Positions 32,881 to 43,261 are shown, counted from the first letter of the stretch. The stretch: DNA of 64,000 nucleotides from Flabesymbios commensalis (GCA_964017125.1 CAXHKU010000928.1:124001-188000); one strand, 5' to 3'. Notes: a model not told the origin generated them from the letters alone. A program made the numbers and translations.

Positions 32881-33000
32881 ACTCTTCAGCCGCCAAATTA
32901 TTCAATTTGAATTTTTATCCACTTGAAGTTGTATCTCGCTGACGCGACCCACAACTTCAAGTGGGTTAAAATTTAAATTTTACAACTGCTATAGTTGTAA
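32880..33000. mobile_element. Family B MITE, short form
   Basis: CAGCCGCCAAATTATTCAAT, CCACTTGAAGTTGTATCTCG, CTGACGCGACCCACAACTTC. Joins the 55-bp array at its right end. Confidence 0.65.
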
Positions 33001-33495
33001 GGGTCAATCATCAGTATGCATGCGTTGTTGATGTCTGGTGAGCTCCCAGGTCGTAGGGTCAATCATCAGTATGCATGCGTTGTTGATGTCCGGTGAGCTC
33101 CCAGGTCGTAGAGTCAATCATCAGTATGCATGCGTTGTTGATGTCTGGTGAGCTCCCAGGTCGTAGGGTCAATCATCAGTATGCATGCGTTGTTGATGTC
33201 TGGTGAGCTCCCAGGTCGTAGGGTCAATCATCAGTATGCATGCGTTGTTAATGTCTAGTGAGCTCCCAGGTCGTAGGGTCAATCATCAGTATGCATGCGT
33301 TGTTGATGTCTGGTGAGCTCCCAGGTCGTAGGGTCAATCATCAGTATGCATGCGTTGTTAATGTCTGGTGAGCTCCCAGGTCGTAGGGTCAATCATCAGT
33401 ATGCATGCGTTGTTGATGTCTGGTGAGCTCCCAGGTCGTAGGGTCAATCATCAGAATGCATGCGTTGTTGATGTCTGGTGAGCTCCCAGATCGTC
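33001..33495 (-). repeat. 55-bp tandem array made from the zinc-finger gene terminus
   Basis: Nine units start every 55 bp from 33001 to 33441. The unit at 33441-33495 is the coding end of the last zinc finger with its stop codon. The other eight lie downstream in the presumed 3' UTR and differ at only a few bases, so the expansion looks recent. Confidence 0.95.
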
Positions 33496-35183
33496 CTGAA
33501 CAGTTTCTTACACGTCGCGCACGCCACAGTGTAAGGTCTCTCACCCCTATGTGTGGCGATGTGCCGCTTTAGGGTCGTGTTGTCCTTAAAGGATTTATCA
33601 CACTCTGTGCATTCAAAAGGTTTGTAGTCTTCCACGTGAGTGAGCATGTGGCGCTTTATACTACCCATTGTCTTCACACATTTCTGACATATAGGACACG
33701 TGTAGTCTTTATCGTCGATGTGGACGAGCAGATGCTGGGACAGGTCACGACGACCTTTAAAGCTTTTATGACATTGGTCACACTTGTAGGGTTTATCAGT
33801 GGTGTGTATGCGCTCATGCTCTCTCAACTTATTCTTCGTCTTAAAACATTTTTGACAAGTCTCGCACGGGAAACTCTTCTCCTGAATGTGAACAATTTTA
33901 TGCATATTCAGTTTTGTGAAACTCGCAAAATTTTTGTCACACTTGTCGCAGGGGAAAGGTTTATGCGTGGCGTGCGTGAGCTGGTGTGATTTAAGAGCAG
34001 TCCTTAACTTGAAGCCTTTATCACACGTGTCACATATAAACGGTTTGTCGTCCGTATGAATCACCTTATGCGTCTTCAGCTCATTTGTTGTTCCGAAGCA
34101 TTTCCCACACCTGTCACACACTTGCGGCTTGTAGCCGGCGTGAGAGTTATTATGACGGCTTAATCCACACTTAGTCTTAAAATGCGTCTGACACGTTTCA
34201 CATTCATAAGGCTTGGAATCCGTGTGAGAATGTTCATGTTTCTTCAAGTTACCCTTCGTTTTGAAGGCTTTCTGACAAATATCACATTCGAAAAGCATAT
34301 CGTCGGTGTGCAGACGCTCGTGGACTCGCAGACTATTCTTGTTCGCATAACACTTATTACACGTCAGACACCTGAATTGAACATCATCATGCATACGCTT
34401 ATGCTGCTCAAATTCACGTTTGAGTTTAAAAACTTTGTGGCATATTATACATGGGAATTCTCCTTCTTCGGGTGACAGGGTGAGCGATGATTGACATAAT
34501 AGACATGTATCCCTATATGCTACCTCACCAGCTGTAAGGGATGGAACAAGCGAGGATGTTGACACAAACGTTTCTCCACAGCTAGTACACACACATTCAC
34601 CCGGGGGCGCCACTGTAGGTGTTTCAGATATGGCTGTCATTGTACTTGTGTCGGCACAGGTTCCATCAGATTCCGTCACATGTACAATGCTCCCCGTGAA
34701 GATATGTTGGGACATAAATTCATATTTTGCTGCTATTAGGAATGAGTGACACGGCTGTATCTCCCCCTCCATGTTATACCACGCCATATTACAAAACAAC
34801 CCTCTGCGAGCGAAGTCCTCCAGACCGGAGATGATGAGGCCCTCGTGAGGTTCAAAATCACCTCGGTCACAAAAGTGCGCTAATTTTTCAATGCTGTCAA
34901 GCTGTGAGATACCGAATTGTCCAGTGTAAGCGTATCTGATCAGAGCTTCTGTCTCGGTGGAGGTGAGCGGGATTTTGATGAGATAATTACCGCGATCACA
35001 GTGAGAGAGCTCAGCTTCTAGGACAGAGCTGGCCGCGGCTAGAACTGCAGCGTGAGCGACAAACTTTTTGCATTGTGAGGACACCATCATGACGTCACAC
35101 AGGTGACCATCCTGTTGGTATCGGTGTAGAGTAGATAGGAGGCGGATTTCTTCTAATTCTTCCGTCGTTGTTGTGTGTATGCT
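33444..35183 (-). CDS. BTB domain plus 12 C2H2 zinc fingers, 3'-terminal exon
   Basis: An open frame of about 580 codons on the minus strand, probably a nuclear DNA-binding regulator. Residues about 15-120 form a BTB domain (GHLCDVMMVSS, FVAHAAVLAAASS, IRYAYTGQ). Residues about 130-170 (MEGEIQPCHSFLIAAKYEF) look like the start of a second BTB fold. A CxxC...CxxC pair lies near 200-233. Twelve C2H2 fingers follow from about 245 to the end, joined by TDDKPF-type linkers. No suitable ATG opens the frame: it begins after an acceptor (GTTGCAG, minus strand) at 35184-35190 with a stop further upstream, so the start codon lies in an unseen upstream exon. BTB normally mediates dimerisation and corepressor binding. 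The stop codon lies inside a 55-bp tandem repeat. An AATAAA on the minus strand at 32376-32381 is a possible poly(A) signal. Confidence 0.9.
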   Translation of the reverse strand, partial: SIHTTTTEELEEIRLLSTLHRYQQDGHLCDVMMVSSQCKKFVAHAAVLAAASSVLEAELSHCDRGNYLIKIPLTSTETEALIRYAYTGQFGISQLDSIEKLAHFCDRGDFEPHEGLIISGLEDFARRGLFCNMAWYNMEGEIQPCHSFLIAAKYEFMSQHIFTGSIVHVTESDGTCADTSTMTAISETPTVAPPGECVCTSCGETFVSTSSLVPSLTAGEVAYRDTCLLCQSSLTLSPEEGEFPCIICHKVFKLKREFEQHKRMHDDVQFRCLTCNKCYANKNSLRVHERLHTDDMLFECDICQKAFKTKGNLKKHEHSHTDSKPYECETCQTHFKTKCGLSRHNNSHAGYKPQVCDRCGKCFGTTNELKTHKVIHTDDKPFICDTCDKGFKLRTALKSHQLTHATHKPFPCDKCDKNFASFTKLNMHKIVHIQEKSFPCETCQKCFKTKNKLREHERIHTTDKPYKCDQCHKSFKGRRDLSQHLLVHIDDKDYTCPICQKCVKTMGSIKRHMLTHVEDYKPFECTECDKSFKDNTTLKRHIATHRGERPYTVACATCKKLFRTIWELTRHQQRMHSDD

Positions 35184-35370
35184 CTGCAACAAATGACATC
35201 AATAATATTACAAATTAAAAACGGTACCATTTTATTTGATTGCGGGATGTGAAAATACAGCGTTAGTTTAGTGAATAAGGTGTGAGTGAGCTTTTAGGAG
35301 AAGACATTATTCATTGGACGAGTGCTGCATGTTGCCACACAGCATAAAAACATGAGTATAACGCTCACAA

Positions 35371-35605
35371 CCTCACTGGCCTGTACAGCCGACAACCTCA
35401 CTGGCCTGTACAGCCAACAACCTCACTGACCTGTACAGCCGACAAACTCAACGGCCAGTACAGCCGACAACCTCAACAGCCTGTACAGTCGACCTCACTG
35501 GCCTGTACAGCCGACAACCTCACTGGCCTGGACAACCGACCTCAACGGCCTGTAGAGTCAACCTCACTGGCCTGTACAGCTGGCCTCAACGTCCTGTACA
35601 GCCAT
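35371..35605. repeat. About 25-bp minisatellite
   Basis: Roughly ten units of ACCTCACTGGCCTGTACAGC with shorter variants, just upstream of the BTB exon acceptor. Confidence 0.85.
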
Positions 35606-35721
35606 TTCACATGAAAAAGTCTGATCAGCAAAAAATGGCTGAAAAGTGACCCTAAAAGGCATATCCGGAACCTATGATGATCATTGGTGCCAAATGTGGT
35701 AACAATTCGCCGAAGAAGAAG

Positions 35722-35875
35722 AATACCTTTAGAGATACAGCAGGAGTGCGATATGGGCCATACCTTTAGAGATACAGCAGGAGTGCGATATGGGCCATAC
35801 CTTTAGAGATACAGCAGGAGTGTGATATGGGCCATACCTTTAGAGATACAGCAGGAGTGCGATATGGGCCGATAC
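35722..35875. repeat. 37-bp tandem repeat, four copies
   Basis: TACCTTTAGAGATACAGCAG plus GAGTGCGATATGGGCCA, near identical. Confidence 0.9.
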
Positions 35876-35909
35876 TGTTATAAAAATCACTGTATGCAAC
35901 AAAACCTAA

Positions 35910-36145
35910 CTCTTACAGCCCGGGTACCGACTTTAGTCGACAGAATCTGACGTCTGTAGAAGTCAGATTCTGACGACTAAAGTCGATCCCCGCGCTACAA
36001 GAGTAGACATATTTATAATGGTCGTAGACCCATAACATAGATATTCAAATGAAAAGGAAAGAGCTAACCAAGACAGTTATGATGATATTAAATTTAAAAA
36101 AACAACCTTGGAGGCAAAAGGTTTTCATAAAAAAATTCAAGGGTT
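35910..36145. mobile_element. Family A MITE
   Basis: CTCTTACAGCCCGGGTACCG, core with GTCGACAG variant, GTCGATCCCCGCGCTACAAG and the standard flank to TTCAAGGGTTAAA. Confidence 0.75.
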
Positions 36146-36189
36146 AAAATATTTATAAATTATTGAGATAACTGCATTATTCTAATTCA

Positions 36190-36268
36190 TACCCCGGTGA
36201 TGAGACTGTAAATAGCGTGACGAAATTTACCCCGGTGATGAGACTGTAAATAGCGTGACGAAATTTCA
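36190..36268. repeat. 39-bp direct repeat, two copies
   Basis: TACCCCGGTGATGAGACTGT plus AAATAGCGTGACGAAATTT, twice. Confidence 0.9.
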
Positions 36269-36359
36269 ACCACAGTTTAATATGATGTTTGGTTAGCAAT
36301 TGGCCAGAATTGTGTAGGTTTGCGTTATGCATACTGAACAAATTGAAAATATAAATTAG

Positions 36360-37930
36360 TTAAAAACTTAGGGTGCATTCTCCCCCGAAACCTCAAATTT
36401 TGTTTTATAGTAATGGACTAACATCTAACACAGTTTGCAAATTATTCGGCATGTGAAAATAAATAATGGCCGATAGGGGGCCATTTTGAATTTGATCAAG
36501 TCAGAATTTTTCAAGATGCATCCTCAGCTGAAATCTCACATTTCATTCTATAGTAATGGTCTAGCCATCGAGCACGGTTTACCAAATATCGCCCATGTGA
36601 AAGTGAATAATGGCCGATAGGAGGCCATTTTGAATTTGATCAAGTCAAAAATTTTCAAGATGCATCCTCTCCTGAAATTTCACATTTTGTTTTATAGTAA
36701 TGGTCTAGCCATCTAGTACGGTTACCAAAAACCGGCTATGTGAAAGTGAATAATGGCCGATAGGCGGCCATTTTGAATTTGATTGAGTTAATTTTTTTCA
36801 AGATGCATCCTCTCTTGTAATCTCACATTTTGTTTTATAGTAATGGTCCCGCTATCTAACACGGTTTACCAAATATCAGCAATGTGAAAGTAAATAGTGG
36901 CCGATAGGCGGCCATTTTGAATTCGATTGATTCGAAAGTTTTTAAAAGGCATACTCTCTCGGAACGTCACATTTTGTTTTATAGTAATGGTCTAGCTATC
37001 TAGCACGGTTTACCTGATATCAGGCCTATCGAGGTAAATAATGCTGATTGTCGGCCATTTTGAATTCGTGAGTTAAAAATTTTCAGGGTGCATCCTCCCC
37101 CGAAAAACTCACACTTTGTTTTATAGTAATCAGGTAATGGTCTAGCCATCTAGCACGGTTTACCAAATATCAGCCATGTGAAAATGAATAATGGCCGAAA
37201 AGGCGGCCATTTTAAATTTGATCAAGTCAAATTTTTTCAAGATGCATCCTCATCTGAAATCTCACATTTTGTTTCACAGTAATGGTCTAGCCATCTAGCA
37301 CGGTTGACCAAATAACGGCCATGTGAAAGTGAATAATGGCCGATAAGCGGCCATTTTGAATTTTATCGAGTCGAATTTTTTCAAGATGCATCCTCTCCTG
37401 AAATCACACATTTTGTTTTATAGTAATGGTCTAGCCATCTAGCACGGTTTACCAAATAACGGCCATGTGAAAGTGAATAATGGCCGATTGGCGGCCATTT
37501 TGAACTTGGACGAGTTGAATTTTTTCAAAATGCATCCTCTCCTGAAGCCTTACAATTTGTTTTATAGTAATGGTGTAGATATCTTGAGCGGTTTTTATGA
37601 TATTCCACAATATCAGGCCTGTCGAGGTGAATAATGGCTGATAGGCGGCCATTTTGAATTTTATCAATTTCAAATTTTTCAAGATGCATCCTCTCCTGAA
37701 ACCTTACAATTTATTTGATATTAATGGTGTAGCTATCTTCAGCGGTTTTCATGATATTCCGCAATATCAGGCCTGTCGAGGTGAATAATGGCCGATAGGG
37801 GGCCATTTTTAATTTTATCGACTTGAAATTTTTCAAGATGCATCCTCTCCTGAAACCTCACAATTTGTTTTATAGTAATGGTGTAGCTTTCTTGAGCGGT
37901 TTTCATGATATTCCGGAAAATCTTTCAGTC
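36360..37930. repeat. 144-bp-class satellite, about ten diverged units
   Basis: Each unit has AATGGCCGATAGGCGGCCAT, TTTTCAAGATGCATCCTCTC, ACATTTTGTTTTATAGTAAT and GGTCTAGCCATCTAGCACGG. Spacing between GGCCATTTTGAA words is 136-159 bp. The units are old and uneven. Confidence 0.85.
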
Positions 37931-37969
37931 GGATTTACCGATGTTATAAATTAGGTCAAAGTGCTGGGT

Positions 37970-38290
37970 CAACTTCAAGGTCAAGGTCCAAAAATCTGAA
38001 AAGGCACAACTAGGGACCTTAGAGAACATGTATGTGCAATATGACTGTCATCGGCCCAGTACTTTTCGAGATCTGCTCCGGAAACGAAGTGCGCGTCAAA
38101 ACGTCTAAATAGGTCATAGTTCTGAATCAGAAGTAGGTCAAAGTTCAAATACCCCAAAAGGCACAACTAGACCCCCTAGGGGTGTTGTGTGTTAAATTTG
38201 AAGACAATCAGACAAGTACTTTTAGAGATATGCTCCGGAAACTAATTGTTTACGGACGGCCCAACGGCCCAACACCGTCACATCATCATT
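37970..38290. repeat. Diverged direct repeat with GATATGCTCCGGAAAC words
   Basis: Two units of about 160 bp share AAAAGGCACAACTAG, GTACTTTT, AGAT.TGCTCCGGAAAC. The second runs into ACGGACGGCCCAACGGCCC. Confidence 0.55.
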
Positions 38291-39200
38291 TTCTCCTCTG
38301 CAACCTTGCGTATAGAATTCAGATAAAAAACAAATTTAAACCTGTCCATTAGCCACCTGGAAGTAACCCACATACCAAAAATTGTTATCCTAGCTTATTT
38401 TCTTACAAAGTTATAGGCAAAAGAAGAGGCCAAAAAAAAACGGAGGTAGAATCCATAGCTCCCTTCGTCTCACCTACGGTGACGGCGGGAGCTAATATAC
38501 CCAAGCTAAATTAGAGCTGCAAAAATTTGTGATTGAATAATTACAACAACACAAATTGTATATGCAAGTACATGTATATCTTTATTGATGAAAAAGCAAC
38601 ATGGTATGCAGCTCCTGACGATATGATACACTCGTAAAATAAATGATAGCTGATGTGACACCACAGGAAATTAAAATTATTGATGAATACATTGGAATTT
38701 GTATATATATATACTTTCTTGAATAATTGTACTAATATTGGCATATTATTACATTTATAAATTGTAATGTGCTGATTTAGGCCTTATTGTAGACTGAGAG
38801 TATCAGGGTTCAATTTGTTCAGTTTTGTGTAGCGAAAAGCTAATTTTGACCAACAGCTAATCCATTTTGCGAATAACAAAAATGTTTTATCATTTATGAT
38901 AGAAAAAACCCACATGGTCTAGGGCAAAGTTCTCAGAATATCGGCCTAGATCAGTACAAAATGTGTGTCCATTTTCTGGCTGGTCCTCACATAAATTTTT
39001 ATATATGTTTTAAATTTTCTGCATTTTGTAGCAGTAAAACAATTAGACATTGAAAAATTGTGAAGCCACATTTCAGCAGATGTTGGTGCTCCGGCGAGTT
39101 TTCTTTTTTATCCTAATCTTTTGCATTTACACAGTAATTTCCTTATCATATCTTCTCTTCTTAAAACCATCTGCTTCTTTGTTGTTCTTACTCCCATGTC
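38291..39200. other. No recognised feature
   Basis: Intron or spacer between the basic exon B2 and the BTB exon. AT-rich, no convincing frame. Confidence 0.35.
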
Positions 39201-39204
39201 CTGC

Positions 39205-39508
39205 TAAATTGCCAGTCAGAATTTTTCATTGATTTGAAGCTGAAGCTGATAACACAATTCCCAGCCTCAAATGACAAAAATACTTCTGTTTATGGAGAAT
39301 GGAAACTTCATTTTTGAATTATTTGATTAATTGAAAATCTAAACCTTTTCCTACCTTATTTTATTTAAATTTTTAGCAACTTTGTTGAAAAGTATTGATC
39401 ATAGTCATTTTTAGCGCTTTACATCATGTTTCAGCTCCCCAAAATGAAATGCAAGAGTTAGATGCTCAATTAATCAAATATATACGGCTCTAGTAGGACA
39501 AGGGTTAA
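39205..39508. mobile_element. Family E MITE, worn
   Basis: TTCATTGATTTGAAGCTG facing CAGCCTCAAATGACAAAA, and right end CTAGTAGGACAAGGGTTAA, matching the ends of 42989-43240. Confidence 0.55.
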
Positions 39509-39528
39509 GCCTATATATGAGGAGTTAC

Positions 39529-39652
39529 CTGCTTATCATATTGGGACACTGACCCTACACCAGCTACTATCTTTCTTTTGTTCCTGTACTTGACTTGACG
39601 TAAACGTGCACTTTCTCGATTAAGAGTTTTTTGAGCATTAGTCTGTTTGAGC
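39529..39652 (-). CDS. Basic-region exon B2 of an unrecognised gene
   Basis: A 124-bp exon with acceptor GTTGCAG and donor CAG|GTAACT on the minus strand. It encodes 41 residues including NRESARLRQVKY and RNKRK. It joins in phase to the end of the 23-residue-repeat exon upstream (GGC AG + G CTC). A second copy of identical length lies at 41170-41293. The lysine/arginine-rich helix looks nucleic-acid binding and superficially bZIP-basic-like, but I do not recognise the family. It ends in phase 0, as needed to join the BTB exon. Confidence 0.65.
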
Positions 39653-39861
39653 CTGCAACAGTCATAATAATTTTAAAGTGATTATAAGAGCAAATTGAGG
39701 TACGGTAATATGCAAATTGAGGTACAGTAATATGCACAGTGTATGTGTAAAATGCAGTATGTTGATTATTGTCTACAAAAGCCAGAAGAAATTTAGTTGC
39801 TTTGTGTTTGTAATCATCATAATATAAACCGAAATATCATCACACTCTACATTCAAAGTGA

Positions 39862-40099
39862 TTAACCCTTTCAGGCCTGAATTTCCCATTGTCATCTTCA
39901 TCCACTACAAGCTGTCGCAATTCTCGACTTGTAGTGGATGAAGATGATTTGACTTGGTTTAAAAATTAAAGAAAATTACCATGTATTGGCAAAACAGTTT
40001 CATGGGAATTTTAGTTTTAAAACCCTTGGTTGTAGGAAAATTAGGTCTGTTTTCAGGGATGTAAAATGATGCTTTGATGCATCGTGAGGGCTTAAAGGG
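39862..40099. mobile_element. Family C MITE
   Basis: TTAACCCTTTCAGGCCTGAA left end, CATCCACTACAAGCTGTCGC / CTTGTAGTGGATGAAGATG hairpin, GATGCATCGTGAGGGCTTAA right end. Confidence 0.8.
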
Positions 40100-40387
40100 T
40101 AAAAAGAGCAAATTGAGATAATATGTACAGTGTATGGGAATAAGCTACGTAATGATACCAGATGAGTTCTCAAATCATACAGCGAATATGAGCACAGTTA
40201 TTGAACAGAAAATTAAGAAGAATTATGATATTTTAAAATTGAGGTATTAAAAAAATCAATTATAATGTCAATGCAATTTTAGCTACCTCAGAGTGGTAAG
40301 TGTCGATCCCTGCCTCACTGTAATATGGTCTAAATGCCACAGCGATACTAATATGGACTTAATAGCCATGATAACCATAATAACTAC

Positions 40388-41139
40388 CTGCCAAGTCTTT
40401 TTCTCACTGCTTCTTTCTTTTTGAAGAGTTCGTGTAAATCTGGCCTTTCTTTAATTCTTCTGCGGAACTCTTGCATGCGGTACGCTGCCGGCGACTTGGA
40501 TGAATTCAGGCGGTTCATCTTCTCAGACGACCTATGTGGTCCTCCAACATAGGTTGCCGGCGACTTGGATGAATTCAGGCGGCTCATCTTCTCAGACGAC
40601 CTATGTGGTCCTCTAACATTGGCTGCAGGTGACTTGGATGAATTCAGGCGGCTCATCTTCTCAGACGACCTATGTGGTCCTCCAACATAGGCTGCCGGCG
40701 ACTTGGATGAATTCAGGCGGCTCATCTTCTCAGACGACCTATGTGGTCCTCTAACATTGGCTGCAGGTGACTTGGATGAATTCAGGCGGCCCATCTTCTC
40801 AGAAGACCTATGTGGGCCTCTAACATTGGCTGTCGGTGACTTGGATGAATTCAGGCGTCCCATTATCTCAGACGACCTATGTGGGCCTCCAACATTGGCT
40901 GTCGGTGACTTGGAGGAATTCAGGCGTCCCATCATCTCAAACGACCTATGTGGGCTTCTAACATTGGCTGCAGGTGACTTGGACGAATTCAGGCAGCTCA
41001 TCTTCTCAGGGGACCTATGTGGGCCTCTAACATTGGCTGCAGGTGACTTGGATGAATTCAGGCGGCCCATCTTCTCAGGCGACTTATCCCAGCAAACATG
41101 AGACATCGACACAATGATGGGCCAATGTTGTTGGGCCAT
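40388..41139 (-). CDS. Exon R2: 23-residue tandem-repeat protein with basic C-terminus
   Basis: About nine 69-bp units encode SKSPAANVRGPHRSSEKM plus GRLNS with few changes. They are followed by AYRMQEFRRRIKERPDLHEL and a KKKEAVRKRLGR basic end, then donor AG|GTAGTT. Changes among units keep the frame and mostly keep the SKSP and PHRSSEKM words, which look like proline-directed and basophilic kinase targets. The 5' end is uncertain. The frame runs into a family D hairpin element at 41088 that supplies an ATG at 41137-41139 in good Kozak context; alternatively an acceptor at about 41085 is used in phase 0. Function unknown. Confidence 0.65.
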
Positions 41140-41150
41140 CGTTGTAGAGC
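41088..41150. mobile_element. Family D hairpin MITE fused to repeat exon R2
   Basis: CCCAGCAAACATGAGACATC and TGGGCCATCGTTGTAGAGCC, the left half of the hairpin. On the minus strand its sequence is open in frame with the repeat exon and supplies an ATG. Confidence 0.7.
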
Positions 41151-41169
41151 CTGCATGAGGAGTAGTTAC

Positions 41170-41293
41170 CCGCTTATAATGTTGATACGTTAGTTCTACA
41201 CCAGCTTCTATCTTTCTCCTGTTCCTGTATTTGACTTGTCGTAAACGTGAACTTTCTCGGTTATGAGTTTTTTGGGCATCAGTCAGTGTGAGT
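41170..41293 (-). CDS. Basic-region exon B1, paralogue of B2
   Basis: A 124-bp exon flanked by GTTGCAG and CGG|GTAACT. It encodes LTLTDAQKTHNRESSRLRQV, then KYRNRRKIEAG. It aligns with the 39529-39652 exon along its full length, including both splice sites. It joins in phase to the repeat exon at 42368-42695 (AGC AG + A CTC). Confidence 0.65.
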
Positions 41294-41430
41294 CTGCAAC
41301 AGCCATAAGAAATTCAGTTACTTTGTATAAATTGCAATCATCATAATAACCGATATATCATCACACTCTCATTCAAAAGGATTAGAACAGCAAAGTGAGG
41401 TAATATGCACAGTGTATGTGTATAAGCTAC

Positions 41431-41648
41431 TTAACCCTTCAAGTCCATTTTACATCCCTGAAAACAGACTTAATTTCCCTACAAATAGGGGTTTTAGAAC
41501 GAAAATTTCCATGAAATTGGTTTACCAATACATAGCAATTATCTTTAATTTTTAAACCACATCATCTTCATCCACTACCAGCTGAGAATTGCGACAGCAA
41601 TTCGCAGCTTGTAGTGGATGAAGATGACAATGGTGAGTTCAGGCATGA
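41431..41648. mobile_element. Family C MITE
   Basis: TTAACCCTTCAAGTCC, hairpin CATCCACTACCAGCTGAGAA / GCAGCTTGTAGTGGATGAAG with GCGACAGCAA core, and TTCAGGCATGAA end. Confidence 0.75.
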
Positions 41649-42367
41649 ATGATACCAGATGAGTTCTCAAATCATACAGTCATCATGCAATTTTAACCCA
41701 TTTAGTGGAAACTTGAGCAACTCAAAATCTTAGGTTACTGGCTCTGTGAGCTATTACCTCAGAGAGGTTAGCGTTGATCAGCGTGACATCCAGGTCCTTC
41801 CCCAGAAAAAAAATAGAGTGGGGTTTTTTTTTTAAAAGTGCGCTGTCGTGTTGTGAACCAGTGATGCCCAGAAGGCAGCGCGTCAGAGACGCGCAGTGCA
41901 AGGGGGGTACGGGGGCATGCCCCCTGAAATTTTTTCAAAATTAAGTCTTTAAGTCTAAGGGAAAGCCCTGACATCTATTACATATACATGAATTTTCCAT
42001 TTACACCCTGCTCAACATAATAAATATACCCCAGCAGGGTCAACACCTACACTGTCCCGTTGGCCCTAGGCCAGTAAAAGTCAATAAGGGCAGTAAATCA
42101 CCTGAGGGACTGGCCTTAAAGGCAAATGAAAAAAATACCAGGCATGCTAATTTATTTAATTTTCACACTCCTTGAGTAATGGCTAAAGCACCAGAACAAG
42201 TCCAAATTTACCAATTGACCTGTGTTAATAACCCACTAATTATTAAAATTTGATCTAATTACTCATATTCAATATACGGTACCGGTAGTTACATCACTTG
42301 AAGTTAGTGTCGATCTCTGCCTCAGTGATAATAATATGGACTTCATAATAATAACCAGAATAACTAC

Positions 42368-42695
42368 CTGCTTAGTCGTATTCTCATTGCTTCTTTCTTT
42401 TTGTAGATCTTGTGTAAATCTGGCCTTTCTTTAATTCTTTTGGGAAACTCTTGCATGCGGTACGCTGCAGGCGACTTGGATGCATTCAGGCGGCCCATTA
42501 TCTCAGGTGATCGACCTATGTGGGCCTCCAACAATGGTTGCAGGCGACTTGGATGAATTCAGGCGGCCCATTATCTCAGGTGACCGACCTATGTGGGCCT
42601 CTAACATTGGCTGCAGGCGACTTGGATGCATTCAGGCGGCCCATTATCCCAGGTGACCTATGTGGGCCTCCAACGTTGATCCGTTTCAAGTTCAT
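42368..42695 (-). pseudogene. Exon R1: diverged copy of the 23-residue-repeat exon
   Basis: It keeps the basic C-terminal part (AYRMQEFPKRIKERPDLHKI ... EAMRIRLS) and donor AG|GTAGTT. It has only three repeat units, two of which carry 4-bp insertions (GGTC-type duplication), so the frame from the ATG at 42693-42695 stops after about 44 codons. The 3' part stays open in its own frame and could still be used from an upstream exon. It is either a decayed copy or an exon in another frame. Confidence 0.5.
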
Positions 42696-42764
42696 GCTAT
42701 GAAGCACGATTTTCAAAATCCTCTCCAGTAAGTTTCAAACTAAATAAAATTCCACTGAAATTGA

Positions 42765-42962
42765 TTAACCTTCACAACACTGACATATTTTTGGAGGTCA
42801 AAGGTTTTTTTTTCTATTTGAAATCATCATAAATGTCTTAGTTAGCTCTTTCCGCTTCATTTGAATAGCTATGGTATAGGTCTACAGCCATTATAAATAT
42901 TGAATACTTTCAGTGCGGGATCGACTAAAGTCTGAAGTCTGTCCCCGTGCTGAAAGGGTTAA
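42765..42962. mobile_element. Family A MITE, contracted core
   Basis: TTAACCTTCACAACACTGAC, the standard left flank, GCGGGATCGACTAAAGTCTG, CCCCGTGCTGAAAGGGTTAA. Confidence 0.75.
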
Positions 42963-42988
42963 ATATTTAGCAGTAAATGCTCAGTGAT

Positions 42989-43240
42989 TTAACCCTTGTC
43001 CTGCTATGCCCGGATATATACGGGGTTGAGATGTTTTAGATCAATAAATATATCACTTAATTTTGATAGAATAGTTTTTAGTAGATGCTTAGTTGATCCA
43101 ATAATTTAATTTTAGACATGTCTAATTTTCATAAATAGTAATATTTTTCGTCATTTGAAGCTGGAAATTGCGTTAGCAATTCCAGCTTCAAATGACGAAA
43201 TATACGATTGAAGCAATTCAGTAGGACAAGTTTTAAATCC
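42989..43240. mobile_element. Family E MITE, reference copy
   Basis: TTTAACCCTTGTCCTGCTAT left end and TTCAGTAGGACAAGTTTTAA right end. A perfect hairpin TTTCGTCATTTGAAGCTGGA and its complement flanks ATTGCGTTAGCAATT. Confidence 0.8.
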
Positions 43241-43261
43241 CTCTATATGGGATTTGTGAGA

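Noticed and set aside
33001-33495. Possible CRISPR-like regular array
   Set aside because: The units are contiguous with no unique spacers, and the unit is the end of a zinc-finger gene. The other arrays (31, 60, 92 and 101 bp) are likewise spacerless tandem repeats.
40703-41101. 132-codon plus-strand open frame (DEFRRPIFSDDLCGP repeats)
   Set aside because: Antisense shadow of the minus-strand 23-residue-repeat exon, whose splice phases and basic C-terminus support the minus strand.
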